NCBI GenBank assembly: GCA_964650525.1
Contig: CAZYUA010000018.1
Location: 21,575-85,574, forward strand
Direction of reading: 5' to 3'
Length of the DNA stretch: 64,000 nt
DNA from: UBA1413 sp964650525
GTDB lineage: Bacteria; Bacteroidota; Bacteroidia; Bacteroidales; Prolixibacteraceae
Shown here one piece after another: positions 18,001-25,501 of the stretch. Both the position numbers and the translations under genes were made by a program. Position 1 is the stretch's first letter. Every line of letters begins with the position of its first letter. Below the pieces are notes generated by a model. It had not been told where the DNA came from. It did not search any database and saw nothing but the letters and a program-made list of their open reading frames with translations.

Positions 18001-19339
18001 CCTGAAAGGTATCATCATGCGTGATCCTAACGGCCCCAGGGGGATCTCAATTATTCCATGGTTATGGGGTTGGGCCAATACCATGGCAAAATGTGGATTG
18101 GCATTTAATGAAGCCATTGGTATATTGAAACATTTTGCTGATGCCGTATCAAAATACAGTGCGATGTCTACATCATTGGTGGATTGTCTGATGGCAGCAG
18201 ATGCTGCAAATATGAATATCACACCTGCTAATTCATTGGATCCCAATGAGAAAACAGGACCTTCCGGATTTGCTGCTGAGAATTATGTTGCCGGCGGCAG
18301 GGATTTTCCCTATACCATTTATTTTGAGAACAAATCCACTGCCACAGCCCCTGCCCACACAATCTCCATCACTGACCAGCTGGATATGGTGAAATTTGAC
18401 CTTTCCACTTTCAGTTTCGGCGATATTTATATTGGAGACAGTCTGATTTCAGTCAAACCTGGACTGAAGCAATTTGCCGCAGACAAAAAACTGGATAAAC
18501 TGAAAGTGGTGGCGCGCGTAACCGGGAAACTGGATACCCTTACCGGCAAGTTGGAATGGCAATTCCGCAGCCTTGATCCGGTAACTTTTGCCGATGTGGA
18601 AGATCCCGACCTGGGAGTGTTACCGCCCAACGTGGTTTCGCCCCAGGGTCAGGGTAGTGTCTCCTTCTTTGTCAGGCTGAAGGATGATCCTGTCCACAAG
18701 GCTGCGGTCACCAACCAGGCCAGCATCGTCTTCGATGCCAATCCGGCCATCATCACCAACGAACATCGTACGACCTTTGACCTGGCAGCCCCTGAGAGTT
18801 CCGTAGAGAACCTCTCAGCCACCACCACTGCCAGGGAATTCACGGTAAGATGGACGGGTACCGATGACGGCTCCGGGATTGACGGTTATAACATCTACGT
18901 CAGCGAAAACGACAGTGCCTACCGGTTATGGCTGTCAGGGACAAACGAAACCTCAGCCATTTTCAGCTCTCCTGCCGACGCAATTTACCGGTTCACCTCA
19001 CAGGCTGTCGACAATACCGGCAACCTGGAACCCTTTTCCCCCACCCCCGATGCAGTTACGCAGGTGGTCACAGCCATTGAAAAACCTGTCCTGCCGGAGA
19101 GGCTGATCACTGTTTCCCCCGTACCGGCACACCGTACCCTGGCGGTTACCATTGAAGTGGCGGGGACGTACCGGTTTTCGGTATACGGAACCGATGGCCG
19201 GCTCCTTTTCGAAAAGAGGATGAATGGCTCGTCTGTAAACTACGTAACCATCCCGGAGGGGACCCATGGACTGTGCCTGTGGAAACTGGTAAAAGAGGAC
19301 GGAACAATACAAAAATCGGGAAAACTGGTAATTAAATAA
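15053..19339 (+). CDS. Large secreted T9SS cargo protein with PPC-like repeats, PKD, DUF7619-like and Fn3 modules
   Basis: A 1428-residue extracellular protein. It has a signal peptide (MKPKLLCFVAFLLLCLSGRA), then five units of about 128 residues, each opening with an EPN[DN]-type motif and containing DWYKLE-[LI]PKGG and GPGNTW (pre-peptidase C-terminal-like jellyrolls; the fifth is degenerate). Next come a PKD domain ('YSWDFDDGQ', about residues 643-715), a TIG-like segment, a long unique region with an unusually hydrophobic patch near residues 945-1040, a 'SLDPNEKTGP' segment typical of DUF7619, an Fn3 module, and a roughly 75-residue T9SS type A sorting tail from 'ITVSPVPA' ending in 'SGKLVIK'. 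No catalytic domain is recognised, so adhesion or matrix function is more likely than enzymatic. It is monocistronic. Confidence 0.88.
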   Translation: MKPKLLCFVAFLLLCLSGRAETEPNNTLQQANNLAYNGNQSGSLTGTDIEDWFVTDLPQGGIFTLTVNKTGSGYAFLYLYDGETAGNPEIASINLPFGDSPAQGWAVSVPALGGKYYIKLLKTADPVNYQIGLSLIAPAYPEDIEPNDTVNKAGIVTAGGSISGTVHYYEAGKGYDMEDWYKLELPKGGILSLKIYKKGPGNTWIRFRDGEKPLFPELSAFYTGFSESPPEGWNWNFPALAGIYYFQVEGGGNVVDYKLDLALADPAFSEDNEPNDSITGALPMPVGGTVTGNVHYYSPGKGADLRDWYKLDVPKGGILNLTIEKKGPGNTWLYFLDGVKTSNPRISEFYFNFSESPAEGWKWSYPVLAGTYYFQFEGGEGVVDYKLEISLANPAYSEDSEPNDTISKAMRMPVNGSISGILHYYSAGNGIDARDWYKLEIPKGGMLNLKINKKGPGNTWFYFLDGIKTGNPRISEYYFNYSESPPEGWKWSYPVLAGTYYFQVDGGEGVVNYRMEISLDVPVWGEDTENNDSLRFAQKCTLNDSIAGLLGYYKPGQGTDNWDWFEINTTEFGYLSFHVVKKGIQNGNIRLRDTTVEINSHYLSFGDLETTWGRHVPAGTYYLGFEKFGGDIQYKIRMKFIPKPKADFTWTKGDNSFTFENTTIHGESYSWDFDDGQKETTVHPFHQYKAPGNYEVCLIAKNITGADTACQMLVIPGVNRIFPDNCGNEGEATIEIFGGGLDTTYDAKIMSGNSVLGVSAMTGFGGKTSILAIFDTLSIAPGIYDLVIEKPGGPSYKLPGGFTVMATSEAKPWIRIVGRNRILFNTWTTYTIIVGNSGNKDAHGVPLWIAISDLPGTEIEIDNINRKAFTDLLTENGWTLNLDSIPDFVSVDTVMGKPWKAKVYPLYIPFISAGSTNPIVVKVRTSQEIQFQAWLQPKYFNSGATDAVWCFISLLGREATGFVIDRFTAKGKCIFDILVRLYSLKGIIMRDPNGPRGISIIPWLWGWANTMAKCGLAFNEAIGILKHFADAVSKYSAMSTSLVDCLMAADAANMNITPANSLDPNEKTGPSGFAAENYVAGGRDFPYTIYFENKSTATAPAHTISITDQLDMVKFDLSTFSFGDIYIGDSLISVKPGLKQFAADKKLDKLKVVARVTGKLDTLTGKLEWQFRSLDPVTFADVEDPDLGVLPPNVVSPQGQGSVSFFVRLKDDPVHKAAVTNQASIVFDANPAIITNEHRTTFDLAAPESSVENLSATTTAREFTVRWTGTDDGSGIDGYNIYVSENDSAYRLWLSGTNETSAIFSSPADAIYRFTSQAVDNTGNLEPFSPTPDAVTQVVTAIEKPVLPERLITVSPVPAHRTLAVTIEVAGTYRFSVYGTDGRLLFEKRMNGSSVNYVTIPEGTHGLCLWKLVKEDGTIQKSGKLVIK
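15474..16626 (+). repeat. Three in-frame tandem repeats of about 384 bp inside the T9SS cargo gene
   Basis: Units begin near 15474, 15859 and 16243, each at the sequence encoding ED-x-EPND. The second and third are highly alike at the DNA level, for example the segment encoding GWKWSYPVLAGTYYFQ occurs near 16133-16180 and 16517-16562 with only scattered substitutions. A more diverged unit precedes (about 15114) and another follows (about 16627). This suggests recent internal duplication. Confidence 0.8.
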
Positions 19340-19525
19340 GATCCTTTCCCGGAAATGAAACTCTTTCTGTTGCTGCAATCCTGGATCCAACCCCGTACTT
19401 CGGGAGTTAGAAAGCCTGCCATCCGGTGAGATCGGGTAGCTGAGCTCTTGATCAGTCCGTTTCGCTTTCCTTCACTTGAATGGGTTCATGGCAGACAGGA
19501 TCATTTATCAACCATCAGGTCCCCA

Positions 19526-20812
19526 TTATTCGGGCAAGATGAGGGCTTTACCTTTGTTTTCAAAAAAAAGGGACTCCTTGATTTTTGTCATCCTGCTACG
19601 GGCGTAGGCTTCGTTGGGGGCTCCTTTACCGGCTTTTTCAAGGTATTGCCGGTAATACTGAAATGCCACTGTTTTATCGGATTCGAACTCTTCAAAGGTG
19701 GTGGCCATCTCAAAGAGCACCTCGGTGTCAGCAGGGTCCAGTTCAAGGACTTTCTTATAGGAGGCGATGGCCTCGGAAAACTCGCGGCATAACCCATGGA
19801 CATGCGCCATGGTTCGGTGAATGGACGGAAGAAACCACGGCATGGAGAGTTCTTCGGCCAATTGAAGATACTGCTTTGCAGCCTCGAAATCCTTCAAATT
19901 TTTATAACACAACCCCGCATAATAAGGGATGATCGGATCATTGGGGGCCATATATAGGGCAGGTTCCAGCATCTGCAGGGCTTTATCCTCCTCCTTGCTG
20001 AAAAAGAGCACCACCCCGTACTCCTTGCGGACGTTCAGGGTGGTGTCATTATGGGAAAGGTACCGCGCATATCCATCCGCGGACCGGGCATACTCTTTCA
20101 GGTAATAGTCGTTTTGTGCCAGCCTCAGCTCAAGCAGGGAATTGCCGGGAAACAATTCATGAGCCCCGGTAAGGACCTCCCGGGCCTTAACAAATGCCGT
20201 GTCCTGCTGGCAGAGGGTGGCCAGCGCCAGGGAACTCCCCAGATCGCGTGGATTCATCTCCAGCACCTTGAGGAAGAGCTGTTTGGCTTCCCGGTTTTTG
20301 TTCAGGCGGGAAGCGCTGATGGCCAGCTGCCTGTTGAAGAAGAGGTTGAGGGAATCGGCCTTCCGCAGTTCCGTAAAAACCCGGTAGGCTTCCTGGTTCT
20401 CCTGCATGGTCAGCAGCAATGTGCCCATCCGTCCTTTCAGGGGAAGATGATCCGGAGTCAGGGTCAATGCCTGCCGGTAGGCTTGGAGCGCATCAGGAGA
20501 GTTCCCAATGGCGATTTGGAGATCGGCCAGTTCCGACCACCACACGAGGTTGGCAGAGTCCCGGCCCAAAGCCTGCCGAAGGGCAGCCAGGGCGCCGGGG
20601 TAGTCGAACCGGTCACGCAGGTCCAGCGACTGGTGGTATTCCGCATAGCCCGGCCGAGAAGAGAGCAACAACGTGTCGCTGCGCCTGGCAGTTTCCACCT
20701 GACGATCAAAAGGATCGGGCATCAGCTCTTCCTCCTGGGCTTGAATGAAGCCAAAGGAGACAAACATCAGGAGAAGTAAAATGGGCTGGTACTTGTTGTG
20801 AATAGAAAACAT
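19526..20812 (-). CDS. Exported tetratricopeptide-repeat protein
   Basis: A 428-residue protein with a signal peptide (hydrophobic core LLLLMFVSFGFIQA, then QEEE) and about nine TPR-like helical pairs from residue 55 to 420, recognisable by the W/Y-G-Y-P spacing in segments such as 'WWSELADLQIAIGNSPDALQAYRQAL', 'YYLKEYARSADGYARYL' and 'EASIASYKKVLELDP'-type motifs. TPRs mediate protein-protein contacts, here in the periplasm or at the envelope. It follows the M56 protease gene by 91 bases on the same strand and is the probable last gene of the TonB/BlaI/M56 operon, so it may be a downstream effector or scaffold of that signalling system (inference). Confidence 0.85.
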   Translation of the reverse strand: MFSIHNKYQPILLLLMFVSFGFIQAQEEELMPDPFDRQVETARRSDTLLLSSRPGYAEYHQSLDLRDRFDYPGALAALRQALGRDSANLVWWSELADLQIAIGNSPDALQAYRQALTLTPDHLPLKGRMGTLLLTMQENQEAYRVFTELRKADSLNLFFNRQLAISASRLNKNREAKQLFLKVLEMNPRDLGSSLALATLCQQDTAFVKAREVLTGAHELFPGNSLLELRLAQNDYYLKEYARSADGYARYLSHNDTTLNVRKEYGVVLFFSKEEDKALQMLEPALYMAPNDPIIPYYAGLCYKNLKDFEAAKQYLQLAEELSMPWFLPSIHRTMAHVHGLCREFSEAIASYKKVLELDPADTEVLFEMATTFEEFESDKTVAFQYYRQYLEKAGKGAPNEAYARSRMTKIKESLFFENKGKALILPE

Positions 20813-20903
20813 ACAGAAAATGGATCGTTTTTGTTTCTAGAAAAGGGGAAACCGGTCAGGGAAGAAAAGTGCAAAACCAAAATCTATCCAATCGGCGCAA
20901 GGG

Positions 20904-22322
20904 TTATTGCAAGACAAAGCTGATGGGCACCGTATATTGAACATTTACGTTTTCCCCCCGTTGTCTGCCGGGCCACCAGCGGGGCATCGTATTGACAACC
21001 CTCAGGGCTTCCTGGTCGAGGACAGGGTCTACACCCCGCACTACTTTGGCATTTTTCACGCTCCCATCGGCCGAAACTACAAAGGTGATGTAAACTTTCC
21101 CCTGAATGCCATTCTCCTGGGCGATCACGGGATAATCGATCGATTTTTGGATAAATTCACGCAGAGCACTCTCCCCTCCGGGATACGCGGGCATCTCTTC
21201 CACAATGGTGAAGACGACCGCATCTTCCGGAAGCTCGCCGGAACTCTCCTTTTTCCTTAACAACATCAGGTAACTGATGCTCTTACCAGAATCCTGAGTG
21301 GTCACAATTTTGAAATTCCGCGAAGCCAGAATGGATTCCATTTCGCTGATTGCTTCGGGGGAACCCGCGATGGTCAGCAGCGAATCGCTCCTTTCAATCG
21401 TCAGGGTTTCCCCGGCGCCGACATCCACTTTCGAACTGTTTTTCTTTTCACAGGCAAAAATGACCACCAAAGCCAGGGCGATCACGATTCCGGATAAAAT
21501 TTTTATCCCCGCAGCCTTGCGGGAGGGTAATTTAGTCATCATGTTAAATCGGTTTTTAAGTAAGGAATAATTGAAATGGTGGGCTGCAAAAACCTTGCTT
21601 CCCACGACTTCCGAAAGAAGCAGGTTTTTGTATTCGGCCGGTGTCATTCCCGACCTGATGACGGCACGATCGACCAGGTACTCGTGGTTTTCACGGACTG
21701 CCCTTTTCAACAGCCAGATAAAAGGGTTGAACCACTGGAAAACCAGCAGAATGTCGAGCAGGAGAAGGTCATAGGTATGCCCCTGCCTGATATGCTCCCG
21801 CTCGTGATAAACGATACGGTCGTAACCGGGAATCTGTGCGTAATCTTCCGGAACAAAAAGATAGTTCAGAAAGGAAAAGGGATTACTCTCCCTGCCATTC
21901 AGCACCATCTTAAAATCCCCGGCATCGGTCACTTTCCCTTTACGGATGATCAGCAGAATCTGTCCCATGCGGAACAGGGAGATGACCGACATCACCAGCA
22001 CCCCGGCAAGCCAGAGGTTGACAATCAGCCGGGAGGAGATGACGAACTTCTCCACATTTCCGGAGAAGCGCTGACGCTCGACCAGCACCGTTTCCAGCAG
22101 GTTCCGGTAGGGCGTCACCGTCACTTCCGGAAGTAGGAGCGGCCGTGGTGCCAGCACGGGAATGGCAAGTAAGGGAAGCAACAGGGAAAACAGTACGGAA
22201 AAGAGGAGAAATAACCGGTTGGTTCTGAAAAAGGTCTCCTTTCTCAGGAAGAACAGATAAATCAGCGCAAACAGCGTCAGGCTGACACCCGATTCCAACA
22301 GGTAGTTCACCAGATTACCCAT
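20904..22322 (-). CDS. M56 (BlaR1-type) membrane metalloprotease fused to a TonB C-terminal domain
   Basis: A sensor-protease of the BlaR1/MecR1 type. The 472-residue protein has four N-terminal hydrophobic segments with the cytoplasmic zinc-protease motif HEREH at about residues 176-180 ('DRIVYHEREHIRQGH') and the downstream ligand region 'NPFIWLLKRAVRENHEYLVDRAV'. A fifth helix near residues 275-292 leads outside. Instead of a penicillin-binding domain, the C-terminus carries a TonB_C fold ('EMPAYPGGESALREF', 'GIQGKVYITFVVSADGSV', 'VVRGVDPVLDQEALRVV'). In BlaR1 systems ligand binding activates the protease, which leads to repressor cleavage. The gene overlaps blaI by 8 bases, which supports joint function. 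The ligand is unknown. Confidence 0.9.
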   Translation of the reverse strand: MGNLVNYLLESGVSLTLFALIYLFFLRKETFFRTNRLFLLFSVLFSLLLPLLAIPVLAPRPLLLPEVTVTPYRNLLETVLVERQRFSGNVEKFVISSRLIVNLWLAGVLVMSVISLFRMGQILLIIRKGKVTDAGDFKMVLNGRESNPFSFLNYLFVPEDYAQIPGYDRIVYHEREHIRQGHTYDLLLLDILLVFQWFNPFIWLLKRAVRENHEYLVDRAVIRSGMTPAEYKNLLLSEVVGSKVFAAHHFNYSLLKNRFNMMTKLPSRKAAGIKILSGIVIALALVVIFACEKKNSSKVDVGAGETLTIERSDSLLTIAGSPEAISEMESILASRNFKIVTTQDSGKSISYLMLLRKKESSGELPEDAVVFTIVEEMPAYPGGESALREFIQKSIDYPVIAQENGIQGKVYITFVVSADGSVKNAKVVRGVDPVLDQEALRVVNTMPRWWPGRQRGENVNVQYTVPISFVLQ

Positions 22323-22701
22323 CCTGCTCCTCCCCTTCCGCGGTAAAATCCTCCCTGACCTGCTGCATCAGCTCATCCAGTTCGGAAATGGTCAGTTTGT
22401 CCTCTTTGGCAAAAAAGGAGACCATTTCCCTGAAGGAGCCGCTGAAATAGTTCCGCATGAAATTCTTCATGAAAGTGCGGGTATAATCACTCTTGCCGAC
22501 CCGCGGAAAATACTCATGGGTCTTGCCATAGGCCGTATGATCCACAAAACCCTTCTGCTCCAGAATCCTGACAATGGTCGACACCGTATTGTAGGCCGGC
22601 TTCGGCTCGGGAAACCGCTCCACGATATCTTTCACAAACCCCTTCTCCAGATCCCAGAGAATCTGCATGATCTGTTCCTCGGCTTTGGTCAGCTCTTTCA
22701 T
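22315..22701 (-). CDS. BlaI/MecI/CopY family transcriptional repressor
   Basis: A 128-residue winged-helix repressor of the BlaI family. It opens 'KELTKAEEQIMQILWDLEKGFVKDI', then 'PKPAYNTVSTIVRILEQKGFVDH', which is the recognition-helix region, and 'GKTHEYFPRVGKSDYTRTFMK', where the family cleavage site lies, followed by a C-terminal dimerisation region (FFAKEDKLTISELDELM). I chose ATG 22701, since the 11 residues upstream have no match in the family. It overlaps the M56 protease gene by 8 bases. The probable operators are the paired AACTAA-N4-TTAGTT dyads at 23261-23296 upstream of the tonB-type gene, suggesting it represses the whole operon. Confidence 0.93.
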   Translation of the reverse strand: MKELTKAEEQIMQILWDLEKGFVKDIVERFPEPKPAYNTVSTIVRILEQKGFVDHTAYGKTHEYFPRVGKSDYTRTFMKNFMRNYFSGSFREMVSFFAKEDKLTISELDELMQQVREDFTAEGEEQDG

Positions 22702-22788
22702 AACGTCATTTTTACACACAAAGCCATAAGACATAACGTTTAGGTAAAACTTTTATCGTTTGATTCTTTAGGTCTTTGTGTTCATCAT

Positions 22789-23196
22789 TTACTTTAATGA
22801 GAACATCACGGGAAGGGTGTAGGAGACTTTTACCGGAACCCCATTGAGCTTTCCTGGTTTCCACAACGGCATGAGTCCGATTACCCTGACCGCTTCCTGG
22901 TCAAGCAAAGGATGAACTCCCCTGACCACTTTTACGTCCCCGACCTTTCCGACCGCATCCACGACAAAAGTGACAAACACCTTCCCCTGAATGGAGTCCT
23001 TTTTGGCCTGTTCAGGATAGGTAATGTTCTTAACCATAAAATCACGGAGAGCAGAATCTCCTCCCGGAAATTCGGGCATCTCTTCCACCTGGGAAAAGAC
23101 TCCCTTTTCGTTGGGTTTGTTTTCCTGTGAAAAAGCTGCCGGTGCAGCAACCATCAAACACAGGCAAACCGTAAGAATCATCGTTGTGCCTTTCAT
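22789..23196 (-). CDS. Secreted TonB C-terminal-domain protein (energy transducer TonB-like)
   Basis: A 135-residue protein with a signal peptide (MKGTTMILTVCLCLMVAAPAAFSQ) followed almost directly by a TonB_C domain. That domain resembles the C-terminus of the M56 protease two genes downstream: 'EMPEFPGGDSALRDFMVKNI' here versus 'EMPAYPGGESALREFIQKSI' there, and both have '[DG]QEA[VL]RV..MP.W.PG'. It lacks the N-terminal membrane anchor and proline linker of a real TonB, so it is unlikely to energise outer-membrane receptors by itself. As first gene of the operon under the dyads at 23261-23296, it may be a soluble partner or competitor of the M56 sensor domain (inference). Confidence 0.85.
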   Translation of the reverse strand: MKGTTMILTVCLCLMVAAPAAFSQENKPNEKGVFSQVEEMPEFPGGDSALRDFMVKNITYPEQAKKDSIQGKVFVTFVVDAVGKVGDVKVVRGVHPLLDQEAVRVIGLMPLWKPGKLNGVPVKVSYTLPVMFSLK

Positions 23197-23251
23197 TGTG
23201 CTTTTTTTAACTGTTTTGTTTACTCCTTTAATTTTTCCTGGATATCCGGAA

Positions 23252-23283
23252 CAAATATATAACTAATATTTTAGTTATGCAAC
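23252..23283 (-). promoter_or_regulatory. Promoter of the tonB-blaI-M56-TPR operon
   Basis: Reading leftwards on the minus strand: a -33-like GTTG at 23280-23283, a 20-base spacer, and an exact -7 box TATATTTG at 23252-23259. The transcript should begin near 23246, giving a leader of about 50 nt before ATG 23196. It is the only promoter in the window in which both elements sit at the expected spacing. Confidence 0.65.
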
Positions 23284-23296
23284 TAAATTATTAGTT
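23261..23296. promoter_or_regulatory. Two tandem dyad operators, probable BlaI-type repressor sites
   Basis: AACTAA-TATT-TTAGTT (23261-23276) and AACTAA-ATTA-TTAGTT (23281-23296) are perfect 6-4-6 inverted repeats with identical arms, their centres exactly 20 bp (two helical turns) apart. The first fills the space between the -7 and -33 elements of the operon promoter and the second overlaps the -33. This is the geometry of paired BlaI/MecI dimers, although the arm sequence differs from the staphylococcal TACA/TGTA sites. Confidence 0.75.
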
Positions 23297-23319
23297 TTTT
23301 TTTGTCCTGCCCTTTTGAC

Positions 23320-23327
23320 TATTTTTG
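23320..23327 (+). promoter_or_regulatory. Probable -7 promoter element of the ABC-F gene
   Basis: TATTTTTG matches TAnnTTTG exactly, 18 bases before ATG 23346. TTTG at 23301-23304 could be the -33 element, but the 15-base spacer is short. The paired dyads end 23 bases upstream, so the repressor may affect this promoter too. Confidence 0.45.
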
Positions 23328-23345
23328 CCGTCAATGATTATTTCC

Positions 23346-25214
23346 ATGCTTCCCTATCTTCAGGCTGAAAATTTATCCAAGCGTTACGGAGATCTTCTCC
23401 TGTTCGAAAATATTTCCTTTACGGTTAACAAGGATCAGAAAGTGGCCCTTATTGCCCGCAACGGGGCGGGGAAAACCTCTTTGTTTGACTTGTTGGCAGG
23501 TAAGGAAACACCAGATTCGGGGAAACTGACCTGGACCAATGATGTCAGGGTAGGATACCTGGAGCAGATACCCTTGTTAAACCCTTCGAATACAGTTTTA
23601 GGAGAGGTATTTGACGCCGGAACCGAGAAGATGAGGGCAGTAAGGGAATATGAGCAGGCACTGGTCCGCCATGACCATGGGGAGATAGCGGCAGCCTCTG
23701 CCAAAATGGATCTCCTGGGAGCCTGGGATGTAGAAACGGAAATCCGGCAGATTCTGACGCGTCTGAACATACCCGATCTGGAGGCCATCGTTGGGGAATT
23801 ATCAGGTGGTCAGCAGAAAAGGCTGGGCCTGGCGAAAGTTTTAATCCATCAGCCCGATTTTCTTCTGCTGGATGAGCCCACCAACCATCTGGACCTGGAT
23901 ATGGTAGAATGGTTGGAAGCCTACCTGAGCAAATCGGGTGCAACGCTTCTGATGGTTACCCACGACAGGTATTTTCTGGACCGGGTTTGTGACGAAATCC
24001 TAGAACTGGACGACAATGAAATAATCCGGTACAGGGGTAACTACGGTTATTTCCTCCAAAAGAGGGAGGAGAGGCTTCAGGTAAAAGAGGCAACCCTTAA
24101 CCGTGCCCGAAACCTCCTGCGAACCGAAATGGAATGGATGCGGAGAATGCCGAAAGCACGCACCCACAAATCCAAATCGCGTATGGACGGCTTTTTTGAG
24201 CTCCGGGAGAAGGCCAGGTCCGCCCAAACCGTGAATCCGGTAGGTCTGAACGTGCGATCTTCACGACTCGGAAAGAAAATCCTTGAAATCAGGAATCTGA
24301 CGAAATCGTACGGGGAGGTACCGTTGATTAACAATTTCACCTATTCATTTTCGCGTTTTGAGAAAATAGGGATTGTCGGGAACAATGGAAGTGGCAAGAC
24401 CACCTTGCTGGATTTGATGACCGGTCATTGTCCACCCGATTCAGGGAGGGTTGACACCGGATCGACCATCCGCTTCGGGTACTACCGGCAGTCCGGTATT
24501 TCGTTTAACCCCAGAGAGAAGGTCATCGATGCTGTCAATAAGATCGCGGAATACATCACCTTTGAGGATGGGACTAAAATGACCTCCCAGCAGATGCTTT
24601 CTCATTTTCTGTTTCCTCCCTCATCGCAGCACGATTACATTGAAAAACTAAGCGGTGGCGAAAAACGAAGGCTCTACCTTTGCACCGTGCTGATGCAGAA
24701 CCCTAACTTCCTCCTTTTGGATGAACCTACAAACGATTTTGATATATTAACGCTGAACGTTCTGGAAGAGTATCTTCAATCGTTCGAAGGGTGTGTTGTA
24801 GTCGTTTCGCACGACCGGTTTTTCATGGATAAGATCGTTGATCATCTATTTGTCTTCGAAGGGGATGGGAAGATCCGTGATTATCCAGGGAATTATACCC
24901 AATTCAGAGAGTACAGGGAAAGAGAAGAGTCGAAAGTAAAGCCGGGAAAAAAGGAGAGCCTGGAAAAGTCACCAGGGAGACCAAAACTGGAAAACAGGGT
25001 GAAGCTGACATTCAGAGAGGCCCGGGAACTGGAGGATCTGGAAACGGAGATCGGGCAGATGGAACAGCAGAAACGAAATTTGGAGGATTCGATGCATCAA
25101 GGCACCCTCGGCCATGAGGAACTCACCGCTGTGTCACTGGAGATTGCCAGGCTTATGAAATTACTGTCGGAAAAAGAGCTGCGATGGCTGGAACTCAGCG
25201 AAATAGGCAATTGA
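23346..25214 (+). CDS. ABC-F family ATPase (ribosome-associated, Uup/YfmR-like)
   Basis: A soluble protein with two ATP-binding cassettes and no membrane domain; ABC-F proteins act on the ribosome. The 622-residue chain has a first cassette with Walker A 'ARNGAGKTS', signature LSGGQ and 'DEPTNHLD', an interdomain linker of about 80 residues with the basic stretch 'RRMPKARTHKSKSR' (P-site tRNA interaction motif region), a second cassette with 'GNNGSGKTT', LSGGE and 'DEPTNDFD', and a C-terminal coiled coil (about residues 530-620) as in Uup. I chose ATG 23346 (MLPYLQAENLSKRYG), since the promoter box leaves little room for earlier starts; ATG 23334 is the alternative. A housekeeping role is more likely than antibiotic resistance. 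Confidence 0.92.
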   Translation: MLPYLQAENLSKRYGDLLLFENISFTVNKDQKVALIARNGAGKTSLFDLLAGKETPDSGKLTWTNDVRVGYLEQIPLLNPSNTVLGEVFDAGTEKMRAVREYEQALVRHDHGEIAAASAKMDLLGAWDVETEIRQILTRLNIPDLEAIVGELSGGQQKRLGLAKVLIHQPDFLLLDEPTNHLDLDMVEWLEAYLSKSGATLLMVTHDRYFLDRVCDEILELDDNEIIRYRGNYGYFLQKREERLQVKEATLNRARNLLRTEMEWMRRMPKARTHKSKSRMDGFFELREKARSAQTVNPVGLNVRSSRLGKKILEIRNLTKSYGEVPLINNFTYSFSRFEKIGIVGNNGSGKTTLLDLMTGHCPPDSGRVDTGSTIRFGYYRQSGISFNPREKVIDAVNKIAEYITFEDGTKMTSQQMLSHFLFPPSSQHDYIEKLSGGEKRRLYLCTVLMQNPNFLLLDEPTNDFDILTLNVLEEYLQSFEGCVVVVSHDRFFMDKIVDHLFVFEGDGKIRDYPGNYTQFREYREREESKVKPGKKESLEKSPGRPKLENRVKLTFREARELEDLETEIGQMEQQKRNLEDSMHQGTLGHEELTAVSLEIARLMKLLSEKELRWLELSEIGN

Positions 25215-25420
25215 AGGAGGCCTGCCAACAATTCCACAGGGTTTTTAGGTTCTTTGCTGTCGTGGGTCCTCATCATCTGATCGTGGTTCCGGGTTCCTGC
25301 CTTCAACCATGGGAGTGAAAGGCCTTGACTGAAAAAATAGGTACTTCTTTACGGAAAATTCTGTCATCAAAACAGGGTTGTAAAACATCTGACGAGACAA
25401 GGGAACGAGAGTGTTAAAAA

Positions 25421-25442
25421 TGGTATGGTTTTGGTATGGTTT
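25421..25442 (+). repeat. Perfect tandem 11-bp repeat upstream of the thioredoxin-fold gene
   Basis: TGGTATGGTTT occurs twice head to tail (25421-25431 and 25432-25442), about one helical turn apart and 45-65 bases before the start of the next gene. It could be a direct-repeat activator site or chance. The remainder of 25215-25486 shows no gene. Confidence 0.35.
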
Positions 25443-25501
25443 ACATCCGGACTCAATTTTTGGTATTTTTATCCGTTTGTTAACAAATGGCAGTTATAAT
25501 T

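Noticed and set aside
20051..20779. 242-codon plus-strand open frame
   Set aside because: It is antisense to the TPR gene, whose helical repeats are evident; the plus-strand translation shows no recognisable pattern.
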